This document shows, one piece after another, positions 38,402 through 47,763 of a DNA stretch of 64,000 nucleotides. The stretch's first letter is position 1. Every line of letters begins with the position of its first letter. The DNA comes from Faecalibacterium sp. (GTDB taxonomy: Bacteria > Bacillota > Clostridia > Oscillospirales > Ruminococcaceae). Location of the stretch: positions 1-64,000 of the forward strand of contig JAHHRL010000003.1 of the NCBI GenBank assembly GCA_020025825.1, written 5' to 3'. The position numbers were made by a program, and so were the translations under genes. A model generated the notes under the pieces. The model was not told the DNA's origin, made no database searches, and worked only from the letters and a program-made list of their open reading frames with translations.

Positions 38402-39379
38402 TCAGCGGTTATGCCACTGAACCTTCAGCTTCTTTTCCATGGGGAAGCGAGACAGTGCTTCGCCGTCCAAATTCTCCTGATGCATATCTACTGCGGAAAC
38501 CTGACGGCCTTCGTAGGTTGTGTAGTAGTAGATGCCCTTGGACGCATTGCAGCAGTCTGTGTAAATGGTCAAATCGCAAACGTCATTTTCCAGGCGAACA
38601 CTGCCGCGAGGCTCGTCAACAGAACCCAGCAGGTGGAAGAACTGGCTCACGTTTTCTTCCTCGGTTTCGCCGCAAACAGAGTTCAGCTTGTGGAATGCAA
38701 CACGCACAAAACGAGATGCAGAAGAAGGGTCGCCCGGCAGGCCAAATGCGCCCATGCCGTGGGTATAGGATTCCAGATTTACCTTATCGCTAAAACGGTT
38801 TTCGGGCGCGTACGGGGTCAGGTTCATATAATCATTCAGATGCATCATCTGATAGGGGAACGGCGGGTTGTTTGCCAGTACGCTAATGGGGTTATCATAG
38901 ATATGAATACCGTCACTGGTGGATTCGATTGTGATTGCGCCGTCCCTGTCTGCCACAATCCAGTGCAGAGGTGCAGGCTGAACCCCTTCGCTAAATGCAT
39001 CCGGCACAATGTTGGTCTTTTCCATCAAGGTACGTGCCTGTGCCACGGTTTCGCACTGGCCCAGCACCCAAGTAACCATCTCGAAAGATGCCACATTATA
39101 AACGTCGGGCTTTTCCGGGTGGAAGCAGGCATTGCCGGGGAAGTTCAGGCCTGCCATACACAAGCCTTTTTCATTGGCAGCGTCATAATACAAAGGGGTA
39201 TCACCCATAACGGTAGCCACACCGATAATTGCATAATGCTGTGCAGGGTCCGGAACATGACGGAAATGCATGGGGAAGTTGCGTGGCATCACCACGACTT
39301 CTTCCTTATAGGAATAAGAAAGGTCTAATGTTCTGCCGAAATAGAAGTCTCTGTTTGTAAAACCAATTGCTGTACACAT
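38402..39379 (-). CDS. Choloylglycine hydrolase-family protein (bile salt hydrolase-like)
   Basis: A 325-residue Ntn-hydrolase. The start at the ATG at 39379 has AAGGAGA and places the catalytic cysteine at position 2 (MCTAIGF), as required once Met is removed. Other conserved residues: Arg16 and Asp19 (GRTLDLSYSY), Asn in AGLNFPGNACF, the Asn pair in VLANNPPFPYQ and Arg in SSASRFVR. These fit bile salt hydrolases, which cut the amide of conjugated bile acids; penicillin V acylases share the fold. No signal peptide, so intracellular. Single gene with terminator. A gut habitat is implied. Confidence 0.9.
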   Translation of the reverse strand: MCTAIGFTNRDFYFGRTLDLSYSYKEEVVVMPRNFPMHFRHVPDPAQHYAIIGVATVMGDTPLYYDAANEKGLCMAGLNFPGNACFHPEKPDVYNVASFEMVTWVLGQCETVAQARTLMEKTNIVPDAFSEGVQPAPLHWIVADRDGAITIESTSDGIHIYDNPISVLANNPPFPYQMMHLNDYMNLTPYAPENRFSDKVNLESYTHGMGAFGLPGDPSSASRFVRVAFHKLNSVCGETEEENVSQFFHLLGSVDEPRGSVRLENDVCDLTIYTDCCNASKGIYYYTTYEGRQVSAVDMHQENLDGEALSRFPMEKKLKVQWHNR

Positions 39380-39738
39380 AAGCGTCTCCTTTTCATTCAT
39401 TCTTCTCAGCAGTAGTTTTTTCAATAACTGCGGCTCTATACATAAACCTTGCTTTTTTTACAGCCAGCGGTTTTCTACCGATATACGCTTTTGCTACTTG
39501 CTGAAATGTATTGTTCCCAGCAGGGGAAGTTGCTGTGTACCGTTTGCCCACTACAGTTCAAAGTGTTTTAGGGCATACGGCATTTTTCTTTTATGAGGTT
39601 ACCCTTATTGTATAACATTTATTTTGTTCTTTTCCATGCTAAAAAGTAAACTTTTAATTTCTAAATCATTACCAGACCGATTTTACAAAAGATATTCTGC
39701 GGGAGATGCCCCTCTTTTTACAAAAACATTTCCAACCG
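39380..39738. other. Intergenic region upstream of the choloylglycine hydrolase gene
   Basis: About 360 bp, A/T-rich toward the right, with no gene I can support. A weak minus-strand promoter candidate is TGGAAA (39636-39631) with TATACAAT near 39614-39607. The leader of about 225 nt holds no clear regulatory RNA that I recognise. Confidence 0.4.
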
Positions 39739-39739
39739 C

Positions 39740-39783
39740 ATAATAAAAAACGCACCCGAATCCCATAAGGAATCGGGTGCGTT
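39740..39783 (-). terminator. Terminator of ppdK
   Basis: 11-bp stem AACGCACCCGA/TCGGGTGCGTT (39749-39759, 39773-39783) followed by a T-run on the minus strand. Confidence 0.88.
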
Positions 39784-39858
39784 CCATTGTCCGAATATAT
39801 AGCTTTAGTTTATCATAAAACTAAGTTGCAATCAGTATCGTAAGAAACCTTTTCGCAA

Positions 39859-42525
39859 TTACTTGCGGGGGTTCTTAATAGCAGCCTGTGCAGCAGCCAG
39901 ACGTGCGATAGGCACACGGTAGGGAGAGCAGGACACGTAGTCCAGGCCAACCTCGTGGCAGAACTCCACAGACGTGGGGTCGCCGCCGTGCTCGCCGCAG
40001 ATGCCCAGACCCAGCTTGGGGTTGGTTGCGCGGCCGTTAGCAGCTGCCATCTTGACCAGCTGGCCAACACCGTTGCGGTCCAGATGCTGGAACGGATCGC
40101 TCTCGTAGATCTTGGTGTCGTAGTAAGCAGTCAGGAACTTAGCTGCGTCATCACGGCTGAAGCCGAAGGTCATCTGAGTCAGGTCGTTGGTGCCGAAGGA
40201 GAAGAAGTCTGCCTCCTTAGCAATCTGATCTGCGGTCAGAGCAGCACGAGGAATCTCAATCATGGTGCCGACTTCGTACTTCATGTCAACGCCGGCCTCA
40301 GCAATCAGCTTGTCAGCGGTTTCCACAACAACAGCCTTGACGTACTTCAGCTCCTTAACCTCGCCAACCAGCGGGATCATGATGTGCGGAGTAATCATCT
40401 TGCCGGTCTCAGCGCTGACAGTCAGAGCTGCCTTGATGACAGCACGGGTCTGCATTGCTGCGATTTCGGGGTAAGTAACAGCCAGACGGCAGCCACGGTG
40501 ACCCATCATGGGGTTAAACTCGTGCAGGCCTTCCACAATAGCGGTCAGGTCCTCAGCGGTAATGCCCATATCAGCAGCCAGCTCTGCAATGTCCTCAGCC
40601 TTGCTGGGCAGGAACTCATGCAGGGGCGGGTCCAGATAACGGATGGTCATAGGACGGTCGCCCAAGATACGGTACATAGCCTCGAAGTCACCCTGCTGGT
40701 AAGGCTCAACCTTAGCCAGAGCTGCCTCACGAGCCTCGACAGTACGTGCGCAAATCATCTCACGGACAGCCTTAATGCGGTCCTCAGCAAAGAACATATG
40801 CTCGGTACGGCACAGGCCGATGCCTTCAGCGCCCATGTCAACGCCCTGCTGAGCGTCACGCGGGTTATCAGCGTTGGTCAAAACCTTCAGCTGGCGAGCT
40901 GCGTCAGCCCACTTCATAAAGCGGTTGAAGTTCTTGTTGCCGGTAGCAGCAACGGTAGCAACCTTTTCGCCGTAAACATTACCGGTGGAGCCGTCCAGAG
41001 AAATCCAGTCGCCGCCAACAAACTTGTGGCCGTTGATTTCAAAGGTCTTGTTTGCTTCATCAATCTTAATATCGTTATCGTTTGCACAGCCGGAAACACA
41101 GCAGGTGCCCATACCACGTGCAACAACAGCTGCGTGGCTGGTCATGCCGCCGCGGCAGGTCAGGATACCCTGAGATACCTGCATACCGACGATGTCCTCA
41201 GGAGTGGTCTCCAGACGGACCAGAACGACCTTGTCCATCTTGCCGGACTTGACCATTTCTTCTGCTTCCTCAGCAGAGAAGACCAGCTGGCCGCAAGCAG
41301 AACCGGGAGAAGCTGCCAGGCCCTTGCCCACAACTTCAGCTGCCTTCAAAGCAGCTGCGTCAAACTGGGGATGCAGCAGGGTGTCCAGCTGCTTGGGCTC
41401 AACACGCAGGACAGCCTCCTGCTCGGTAATCATGCCTTCATCAACCAGGTCGCAGGCAATCTGCAGTGCAGCCTGAGCGGTACGCTTGCCGTTACGGGTC
41501 TGCAGCATAAACAGGTGACCATCCTCGATGGTGAACTCCATATCCTGCATATCACGGAAGTAGTTCTCCAAGCGGGTAGCAATCTCAACAAACTGGTTGT
41601 AAACCTCAGGCATCTGCTCCTGCAGGTGAGAGATGGGGGAAGGAGTACGGATACCAGCAACGACGTCTTCGCCCTGTGCATTGATCAGGTACTCACCCAT
41701 CAGCTTCTTAGCGCCGGTAGCAGGGTCACGGGTAAATGCAACGCCTGTGCCGGAGTTCATGCCGGAGTTGCCAAAAGCCATCTGCTGCACGTTAACAGCA
41801 GTGCCCCACTCGTAGGGGATTTCGTTCATCTTGCGGTAAACGTTTGCACGGGGGTTGTCCCAGCTGCGGAAAACAGCCTTAACAGCGCCAATCAGCTGCT
41901 CACGAGGATCCTGCGGGAACTCGGAGCCCTGACGCTCACGGTAAATCTGCTTGAACTGAACAACCAGTTCCTTCAGGTCATCAGCGGTCAAATCAACGTC
42001 CAGCTTGATGCCCTTAGCTTCCTTCATTTCGTCGATTTTCTCTTCAAAGAAGCTCTTACCCAGTTCCATAACAACGTCGGAGTACATCTGGATAAAACGG
42101 CGATAGCAGTCGTAAGCAAAACGGGGGTTGTTGGTCTTTTTAGCCAAACCTTCAACAGCCTGATCGTTCAGGCCCAGGTTCAGGATGGTATCCATCATAC
42201 CGGGCATGGACTGACGTGCACCGGAGCGAACGGAAACCAACAGGGGGTTTTCAATATCGCCGAACTTTTTGCCGGTGATTTCTTCCAAACCCTTAACATG
42301 CTCGAAAATGTCAGCTTCGATCTCCGCATTGATCTGACGCTGGTCTGCATAGTACTGTGTGCAGGCCTCTGTGCTAATAGTAAAGCCCTGAGGAACAGGC
42401 ATGCCTGCAGCAGTCATCTCTGCCAGGCCTGCGCCCTTACCGCCCAAAATGTTCTTCATCGTGACCTTGTCGCCCTTAAAAGCGTCATTGCCCTCGGTGA
42501 AGTAGTACAAGTACTTCTTGCTCAT
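39859..42525 (-). CDS. ppdK: Pyruvate, phosphate dikinase
   Basis: An 888-residue enzyme interconverting pyruvate, ATP and phosphate with PEP, AMP and pyrophosphate. Start at the ATG at 42525 with TTGGAGG; the frame extends 15 codons further without support. Domain order: ATP-grasp N-terminus (LGGKGAGLAEM, SVRSGARQSMPGMMDTILNLG), phosphohistidine domain with TSHAAVVARGMG, and TIM-barrel PEP domain (TEHMFF, GTNDLTQMTFGFSRDDA, GICGEHGGDP). Full length and intact. In a PPi-based anaerobic glycolysis it can replace pyruvate kinase or supply PEP. Single gene with extended -10 promoter and terminator. Confidence 0.97.
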   Translation of the reverse strand: MSKKYLYYFTEGNDAFKGDKVTMKNILGGKGAGLAEMTAAGMPVPQGFTISTEACTQYYADQRQINAEIEADIFEHVKGLEEITGKKFGDIENPLLVSVRSGARQSMPGMMDTILNLGLNDQAVEGLAKKTNNPRFAYDCYRRFIQMYSDVVMELGKSFFEEKIDEMKEAKGIKLDVDLTADDLKELVVQFKQIYRERQGSEFPQDPREQLIGAVKAVFRSWDNPRANVYRKMNEIPYEWGTAVNVQQMAFGNSGMNSGTGVAFTRDPATGAKKLMGEYLINAQGEDVVAGIRTPSPISHLQEQMPEVYNQFVEIATRLENYFRDMQDMEFTIEDGHLFMLQTRNGKRTAQAALQIACDLVDEGMITEQEAVLRVEPKQLDTLLHPQFDAAALKAAEVVGKGLAASPGSACGQLVFSAEEAEEMVKSGKMDKVVLVRLETTPEDIVGMQVSQGILTCRGGMTSHAAVVARGMGTCCVSGCANDNDIKIDEANKTFEINGHKFVGGDWISLDGSTGNVYGEKVATVAATGNKNFNRFMKWADAARQLKVLTNADNPRDAQQGVDMGAEGIGLCRTEHMFFAEDRIKAVREMICARTVEAREAALAKVEPYQQGDFEAMYRILGDRPMTIRYLDPPLHEFLPSKAEDIAELAADMGITAEDLTAIVEGLHEFNPMMGHRGCRLAVTYPEIAAMQTRAVIKAALTVSAETGKMITPHIMIPLVGEVKELKYVKAVVVETADKLIAEAGVDMKYEVGTMIEIPRAALTADQIAKEADFFSFGTNDLTQMTFGFSRDDAAKFLTAYYDTKIYESDPFQHLDRNGVGQLVKMAAANGRATNPKLGLGICGEHGGDPTSVEFCHEVGLDYVSCSPYRVPIARLAAAQAAIKNPRK

Positions 42526-42604
42526 ACACTTACCTCCAATATATTTGCTTCGGTGCAAAACACCGCGCACAACTTATCATTCGAGCGCCGTGCTCATGTC
42601 CTTT

Positions 42605-42612
42605 ATTATACC
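42605..42612 (-). promoter_or_regulatory. Extended -10 promoter of ppdK
   Basis: Minus strand TGGTATAAT (TGn extension plus TATAAT at 42610-42605), no good -35, about 80 nt before the ppdK start. The leader contains a small CGGTG/CACCG hairpin. Confidence 0.55.
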
Positions 42613-42698
42613 AAACTACATATCGTTTCGCTATATAATTATCATAGTTTCAAGCGTCCGAAATGTAGATAATTTATCAGCTTTTTTGTGCATTTCAC

Positions 42699-42769
42699 TT
42701 GAAAAATCGTTATTTTTCATGTAAGATATTATGGGACAGATTTCAAGAGAAGTTCACTAGTATACTAGT
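42699..42769 (+). promoter_or_regulatory. Promoter and 14-bp palindrome upstream of the GlmU-like gene
   Basis: TTGAAA (42699-42704), 17-bp spacer, TAAGAT (42722-42727). A perfect palindrome ACTAGTATACTAGT (42756-42769) lies directly before the GGGAGG site. The half GTATACTAGTA also occurs at the sufC -10 (19383-19393). Confidence 0.55.
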
Positions 42770-42785
42770 AGGGAGGCTCGCAAAA

Positions 42786-43547
42786 ATGAGCGAAAAGTAT
42801 AAATCGAATTTAGAGCTTGCAAAGGAAAAGCTGGACGCCGCACGGGCAGCGTCTGAGCAGGTTCTGTTAAAGCATATAGCCAACGGAGTTGAAATTACCA
42901 GCACAAACGTGTACATTGATGATAGTGTTGCGATTGCACCCGGCGCTGTGATTTTGCCCGGCACCATTTTACGTGGCAGCACCGTAATCGGTGCAGGCTG
43001 CGTAATCGGCCCCAACAGTCTGGTTGAGGACAGCTCCATCGGCGCTGGCAGCCAAATCAACGCAAGCCAGATTTACGGCAGCCAAATCGGAGAAAAGAAC
43101 AACATCGGCCCCTTTACACATGTGCGTGTAAATACCGTTACCGACTACGGCGTACATCTGGGTGCTTATGTAGAAACCAAAAATTCCAATCTGGCACGTG
43201 GCAACACCGTAAGCCACCTGACTTACATTGGTGACAGTGACGTAGGTAAGTACTGCAACTTTGGCTGCGGCACCGTCACCAGCAACTACGACGGCACCAA
43301 CAAGTACCGCACTACTATCGGCGATTACTGCTTTATCGGCTGCAACACCAACTTGATTGCCCCGGTTACGGTAGGGGACGGCGCATACACTGCCGCAGGC
43401 AGCACCATTACCAAGGATGTACCTGCCGGCGATTTGGGCATCGCCCGTGAGCGCCAGGCAAACATTTCCGGCTGGGCCAAGCCCAAGATGGAAGCTTACA
43501 TTGCCAAAAAGACCAAGCTGGAAGAAGAACAAAACGCCAACGGCTGA
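42786..43547 (+). CDS. Stand-alone GlmU-type acetyltransferase (left-handed beta-helix)
   Basis: A 253-residue protein starting at the ATG at 42786 behind AGGGAGG. Residues 1-40 are helical; the rest is a hexapeptide-repeat beta-helix closely resembling the C-terminal acetyltransferase half of GlmU: GPFTHVRVNTV, VETKNSNLARGN, SHLTYIGDSDVG, GTVTSNYDGTNKYRTTIGD and TVGDGAYTAAGSTITKDV. Catalytic His144 and the Lys, Tyr, Asn and Arg positions for substrate binding are kept. The uridylyltransferase (pyrophosphorylase) half, about 230 residues in normal GlmU, is missing. It sits at the glmU position of the glmU-pth-mfd neighbourhood of Firmicutes. It probably makes GlcNAc-1-phosphate, with uridylylation done by another protein. 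Confidence 0.85.
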   Translation: MSEKYKSNLELAKEKLDAARAASEQVLLKHIANGVEITSTNVYIDDSVAIAPGAVILPGTILRGSTVIGAGCVIGPNSLVEDSSIGAGSQINASQIYGSQIGEKNNIGPFTHVRVNTVTDYGVHLGAYVETKNSNLARGNTVSHLTYIGDSDVGKYCNFGCGTVTSNYDGTNKYRTTIGDYCFIGCNTNLIAPVTVGDGAYTAAGSTITKDVPAGDLGIARERQANISGWAKPKMEAYIAKKTKLEEEQNANG

Positions 43548-43595
43548 TTTTGCGGGCATACTTCTTATTACATTATAAAGGACACGATACAATTC

Positions 43596-44171
43596 ATGGA
43601 AAATGATATTTGGCTGGTTGCCGGTTTGGGCAACCCGGAAAAGAAATACGACGAAACCCGTCACAATGCCGGCTTCATGGGCATCGACCATCTGTCTGCC
43701 AAGTGGAATATCCCGGTAAACAAAACCAAGTTTCAGGGCTTATACGGTCAGGGCGAGGTGGACGGCCACAAGGTTTTCTTACTCAAGCCTTTAACCTATA
43801 TGAACCTGTCCGGACAAAGCATTGCACCGCTGGCATCGTTTTACAAAATTCCCGCCAACCATGTTATCGTCCTGTGCGATGACGTGACACAAGCCCCCGG
43901 CAAGCTGCGTATTCGTCCCTCCGGCTCTGCCGGCGGTCATAACGGCCTGAAAAGCATCATCTCCTGCTTAGGCAGCGACCAGTTTGCCCGCATCCGCATG
44001 GGTGTTGGCACAAAGCCCCACCCGGACTACGATTTGGCGGATTGGGTGCTGGGCAAATTCCCCCCGCAGGATAAAAAGGCTTTGGAAGACCGCTTTGATG
44101 ACATTGCCGCTTCCGCATTACTGATTATGGAAGGCAGCCTGCCGCAGGCACAAAACAAGTACAATCGGTAA
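43596..44171 (+). CDS. pth: Peptidyl-tRNA hydrolase
   Basis: A 191-residue esterase that releases peptides from prematurely dropped peptidyl-tRNA. Conserved active-site elements: GLGNPEKKYDETRHNAGF (Asn and catalytic His), PLTYMNLSGQS, CDDV with catalytic Asp, and SAGGHNGLKSI. The segment after CDDV reads TQAPGK where many Pth have DLPxGK. Start ATG has AAAGGACACG upstream. Located between the GlmU-like gene and mfd, the standard Firmicutes order. Confidence 0.96.
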   Translation: MENDIWLVAGLGNPEKKYDETRHNAGFMGIDHLSAKWNIPVNKTKFQGLYGQGEVDGHKVFLLKPLTYMNLSGQSIAPLASFYKIPANHVIVLCDDVTQAPGKLRIRPSGSAGGHNGLKSIISCLGSDQFARIRMGVGTKPHPDYDLADWVLGKFPPQDKKALEDRFDDIAASALLIMEGSLPQAQNKYNR

Positions 44172-44193
44172 TGCGCCCATGAGGTGAACTGCT

Positions 44194-47100
44194 ATGTACA
44201 AAACACTGTTAAAACAAACATCTGAATACGAACGAATCGCAGCGTCGTTGCACTCTCCGGGTGCAGCGGCGCTTTTCGGCATTCCTGCCGCCGGCCGTGC
44301 GATGCTGTACGCAACCCTCGCACGGGAAACCCACCGTCCCCTTTGCATCATCACCCCCGGTGAGGCCGAAGCTACACGGTTTGCCGCTGACCTGACCACA
44401 CTGGGCACCCCTGCGGCCGTATTTCCGGCACGTGACTTTGTGCTGCGCCCTATTGAGGGCACCGGCCGTGAATACGAGTACCGCCGTCTTGCCGTACTGG
44501 GTGATTTGGCAGGCGGCCGCTTGCAGGCTGTCTGCGTTCCTGTAGAGGCCCTGCTGCAATACACCATGCCCAAGGCAGATTTTTATGCCAACACCCTCAC
44601 CTTAAAACCGGGCATGGAATATAACCGCGACACCCTGATTGAGCGCTTTTACGCCGCCGGCTATATCCGCCGGGCACAAGTAGACGGGCCGGGGCAATTC
44701 TCTGTGCGTGGCGATATTGTGGACTTGTTCGCACCGGACATGAAGCAGCCTGCCCGTATTGAGTTCTGGGGCGACGAAATCGACTCGCTTTCCAGTTTTG
44801 ATATGCTCACCCAGCGCCGTGAAGACCCGCTGGAAAAAGTGTATCTTTCTCCTGCACGTGAGGTGCTGTTTGGAGATACGGCGCAAACGGCGCAGGCCCT
44901 TCGGGACTGGCTTTCTAACTATAAAGGTAAGAAGAAGGCCGCACTGGAAGCCGCAATGGCAAACGACCTCGCCCTTTTGGACAGCGGCTCCATGCCGGAG
45001 GCCATGGATAAATACTTAAATGTACGCTATCCGCAGCCTGCTACCATTTTAGAGCATCTGAACGAGCCGCTTTTATTTTTGGAAGAACCTTGCGCTATCC
45101 GTGAGGCACAAAAAGCAAACCAGTTCCGCCGTGACGGCGAAATGGAAGGCCTGTTTGAAGAAGGTGTACTTTGCCCGGGGCTGGATAAACTGTATCTGGA
45201 CCAAACCGATTTGGACCGCTTTGTGGAGCAGTACCCCAGCCTTTTGTGCGAAAACTTTATGCGCAGCCTGCATGGCTACCGCCTGAAAGAACTGATTGAT
45301 ACCCCTGCCCACGGCCTGCCAAACTGGAGCGGCGAGCTGTCTACTCTGGTCGAAGACTTGGACCCGCTGCTGCAGCAGCAGTATGCGGTTACCATCTTAT
45401 CCGGTACTTCCAAAGGCGCCGCCGCACTGTGCAAAGACCTTATCAATCGTGGATACTCTGTAACCCTCAGCCGGGATGTGATTCCCCGTGCAGGTGTGGT
45501 ACAGGTTTTGCCGGGGCACCTTTCCGCCGGCTGCGACCTGCCCTTTGCACGCTATGCCATGATTACCAGCCGCCGGGCTGCTGCGGTAGAAGGCAAGGAA
45601 AAGAAGCGCCGTAAACCCAAGGACGCACTTTCCAGCCTGAGCGATATAAAACCGGGTGACTACGTAGTACACCAGAACCATGGTATCGGTGTATATGCAG
45701 GTATCCAGCGTTTGGAAGTACAGGGTGCCATCAAGGATTATCTGAAGCTGCAATACTCCGGCTCGGACGTGCTGTATGTTCCTGTTACGCAGCTGGACCT
45801 GTTAAGCCGCTATACCGCCCCCGGTGACGAAGAAAAGGTCAAACTGGCAAAGCTGGGCGGAGACGCTTGGCAAAAGACCCGCAGCCGTGTAAAAAAGGCT
45901 ACGGAAGACATGGCAAAAGAGCTGATTGAGCTCTATGCCCGCCGCCAAAATGCCGAGGGCTACGCTTTTCCGCCGGACGGCGACTGGCAGCGTGATTTTG
46001 AAACACGCTTTGCCTATGACGAAACGGACGACCAGCTAAATGCAACAGCGGAAATCAAACGGGATATGGAGCGCCCGCACCCCATGGACCGCCTGCTGTG
46101 CGGTGACGTTGGTGTAGGCAAAACCGAAGTTGCCCTGCGTGCCGCCTTCAAGGCAATCATGGGCGGCAAACAGGTTGCACTGCTTGCGCCTACCACCTTG
46201 CTGGCATGGCAGCACTATAACACCATTGTCAGCCGTATGGAGGCTTTTCCTGTAAAAATCGGTCTTTTGAACCGTATGCGCAGCACCAAGCAGCAAAAAC
46301 AAACTTTGGCTGACCTGCGTGCAGGTGTCGTGGATATTGTTGTTGGTACCCACCGACTGTTATCCAAGGACGTCCAGTTCATAAATCTGGGCCTTGTTAT
46401 TATCGACGAGGAGCAGCGCTTTGGCGTTAAGCACAAGGAAGCACTGAAAAACAACTTTATCGGTGTGGATATGCTGACACTTTCCGCTACGCCCATTCCC
46501 CGCACCTTAAATATGGCAATGAGCGGCATCCGTGATATGTCCACCATCGAACAGCCGCCCTTTGAGCGTCAGCCGGTGGAAACCTACGTAATGGAATACA
46601 ATGCGCCCATCTTGGCGCAGGCTATCAAAAAGGAGCTGGCACGAGGCGGTCAGGTATATTACCTGCACAATCGTGTGGAAACGCTGGATGTCACTGCCGA
46701 GCGTATCTCCAAAATGGTGCCAGGCGCACGGATTGGTCTGGCACACGGCAAAATGACAGAGGACGAGCTGAGCAGTGTGTGGCAGCACTTACTGGATGGA
46801 GAAATCGACATTCTGGTATGTACTACACTGATTGAAACCGGCATTGACATACGCAACTGCAACACCTTGATTATCGAGGACGCCGACCGCATGGGTCTGT
46901 CGCAGCTGTATCAGATTCGTGGCCGTGTTGGCCGAAGCGGCAGAAAAGCCTATGCCTACTTTACCTTCCGCCGGGACAAGGTACTAAACGACGTTGCCCG
47001 CAAGCGCTTGAACGCAATTCGTGAGTTTACGGCGTTTGGTTCCGGCTTCCGCATTGCTATGCGTGACCTGCAAATCCGTGGTGCCGGCAGCCTGCTGGGA

Positions 47101-47658
47101 CACAGCCAGCATGGTCACATGGAAGCCGTTGGCTACGACCTTTATATTAAGATGCTGAATCAGGCCATTGCACAGGCAAAGGGCGAGCCGATTCAGCACG
47201 ATAAGAGCGAGAGCCTGATTGACATCCGTGTGGACGCTTATATTCCGGAAAAATATATTCCGGACAGCGAGGGCCGTATCGAGGCTTACAAGCGTATTGC
47301 CGCTATCCAAACCAGCGAAGATGCTGCGGACGTACTGGACGAACTGATCGACCGCTACGGCGACCCACCGCCCTCTGTCAGCAGCTTGGTCAGCGTATCC
47401 TTGGTGCGTGTGCTGGCGGCAAGCCTTGGCGTATACGAAGTTACGCAGAAAAAGGACGTGCTGACACTGTGGCTGCAGGACCTGAGCGTGGAAACCATTC
47501 GCACCCTGCTGCTTGCTTGGGAGGGCCGTGTAATTCCCGGTGCCGGCGCAAAGCCGTACCTGTCTATCACCTTGCACGAGGGCGAACAGCCGCTTAGCCT
47601 GTTAAAGGCCGTGCTGGAAAGCATGAACAAGCCTGTGGATTCTCCCGCGGAAACATAA
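44194..47658 (+). CDS. mfd: Transcription-repair coupling factor
   Basis: A 1154-residue ATP-dependent translocase that removes RNA polymerase stalled at DNA damage and recruits UvrA. Order: UvrB-like N-terminal domains (to about 340), RNA polymerase interaction domain with DYVVHQNHGIGVYAGIQRLE, SF2 motor with LLCGDVGVGKTEVALRAAFKA, DEEQRFGVKHKEALK, SATPIPRTLNMA and QIRGRVGRS, then the TRCF C-terminal domain. Full length. Starts 22 nt after pth with TGAGGTGAACTGC as ribosome binding region. Confidence 0.97.
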   Translation: MYKTLLKQTSEYERIAASLHSPGAAALFGIPAAGRAMLYATLARETHRPLCIITPGEAEATRFAADLTTLGTPAAVFPARDFVLRPIEGTGREYEYRRLAVLGDLAGGRLQAVCVPVEALLQYTMPKADFYANTLTLKPGMEYNRDTLIERFYAAGYIRRAQVDGPGQFSVRGDIVDLFAPDMKQPARIEFWGDEIDSLSSFDMLTQRREDPLEKVYLSPAREVLFGDTAQTAQALRDWLSNYKGKKKAALEAAMANDLALLDSGSMPEAMDKYLNVRYPQPATILEHLNEPLLFLEEPCAIREAQKANQFRRDGEMEGLFEEGVLCPGLDKLYLDQTDLDRFVEQYPSLLCENFMRSLHGYRLKELIDTPAHGLPNWSGELSTLVEDLDPLLQQQYAVTILSGTSKGAAALCKDLINRGYSVTLSRDVIPRAGVVQVLPGHLSAGCDLPFARYAMITSRRAAAVEGKEKKRRKPKDALSSLSDIKPGDYVVHQNHGIGVYAGIQRLEVQGAIKDYLKLQYSGSDVLYVPVTQLDLLSRYTAPGDEEKVKLAKLGGDAWQKTRSRVKKATEDMAKELIELYARRQNAEGYAFPPDGDWQRDFETRFAYDETDDQLNATAEIKRDMERPHPMDRLLCGDVGVGKTEVALRAAFKAIMGGKQVALLAPTTLLAWQHYNTIVSRMEAFPVKIGLLNRMRSTKQQKQTLADLRAGVVDIVVGTHRLLSKDVQFINLGLVIIDEEQRFGVKHKEALKNNFIGVDMLTLSATPIPRTLNMAMSGIRDMSTIEQPPFERQPVETYVMEYNAPILAQAIKKELARGGQVYYLHNRVETLDVTAERISKMVPGARIGLAHGKMTEDELSSVWQHLLDGEIDILVCTTLIETGIDIRNCNTLIIEDADRMGLSQLYQIRGRVGRSGRKAYAYFTFRRDKVLNDVARKRLNAIREFTAFGSGFRIAMRDLQIRGAGSLLGHSQHGHMEAVGYDLYIKMLNQAIAQAKGEPIQHDKSESLIDIRVDAYIPEKYIPDSEGRIEAYKRIAAIQTSEDAADVLDELIDRYGDPPPSVSSLVSVSLVRVLAASLGVYEVTQKKDVLTLWLQDLSVETIRTLLLAWEGRVIPGAGAKPYLSITLHEGEQPLSLLKAVLESMNKPVDSPAET

Positions 47659-47763
47659 TCTATCTTTTACGAATTTTCTATGGTTTCTGCGGCGTATGCG
47701 TGCTACAATGTTATCTGGTATCATATTGTGGCCCATGCGCCGCAACATAAAAAAGGAGTTATC

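Noticed and set aside
39955..42672. 905-codon + strand ORF opposite ppdK
   Set aside because: Antisense shadow; ppdK on the other strand has complete motifs, start and terminator.
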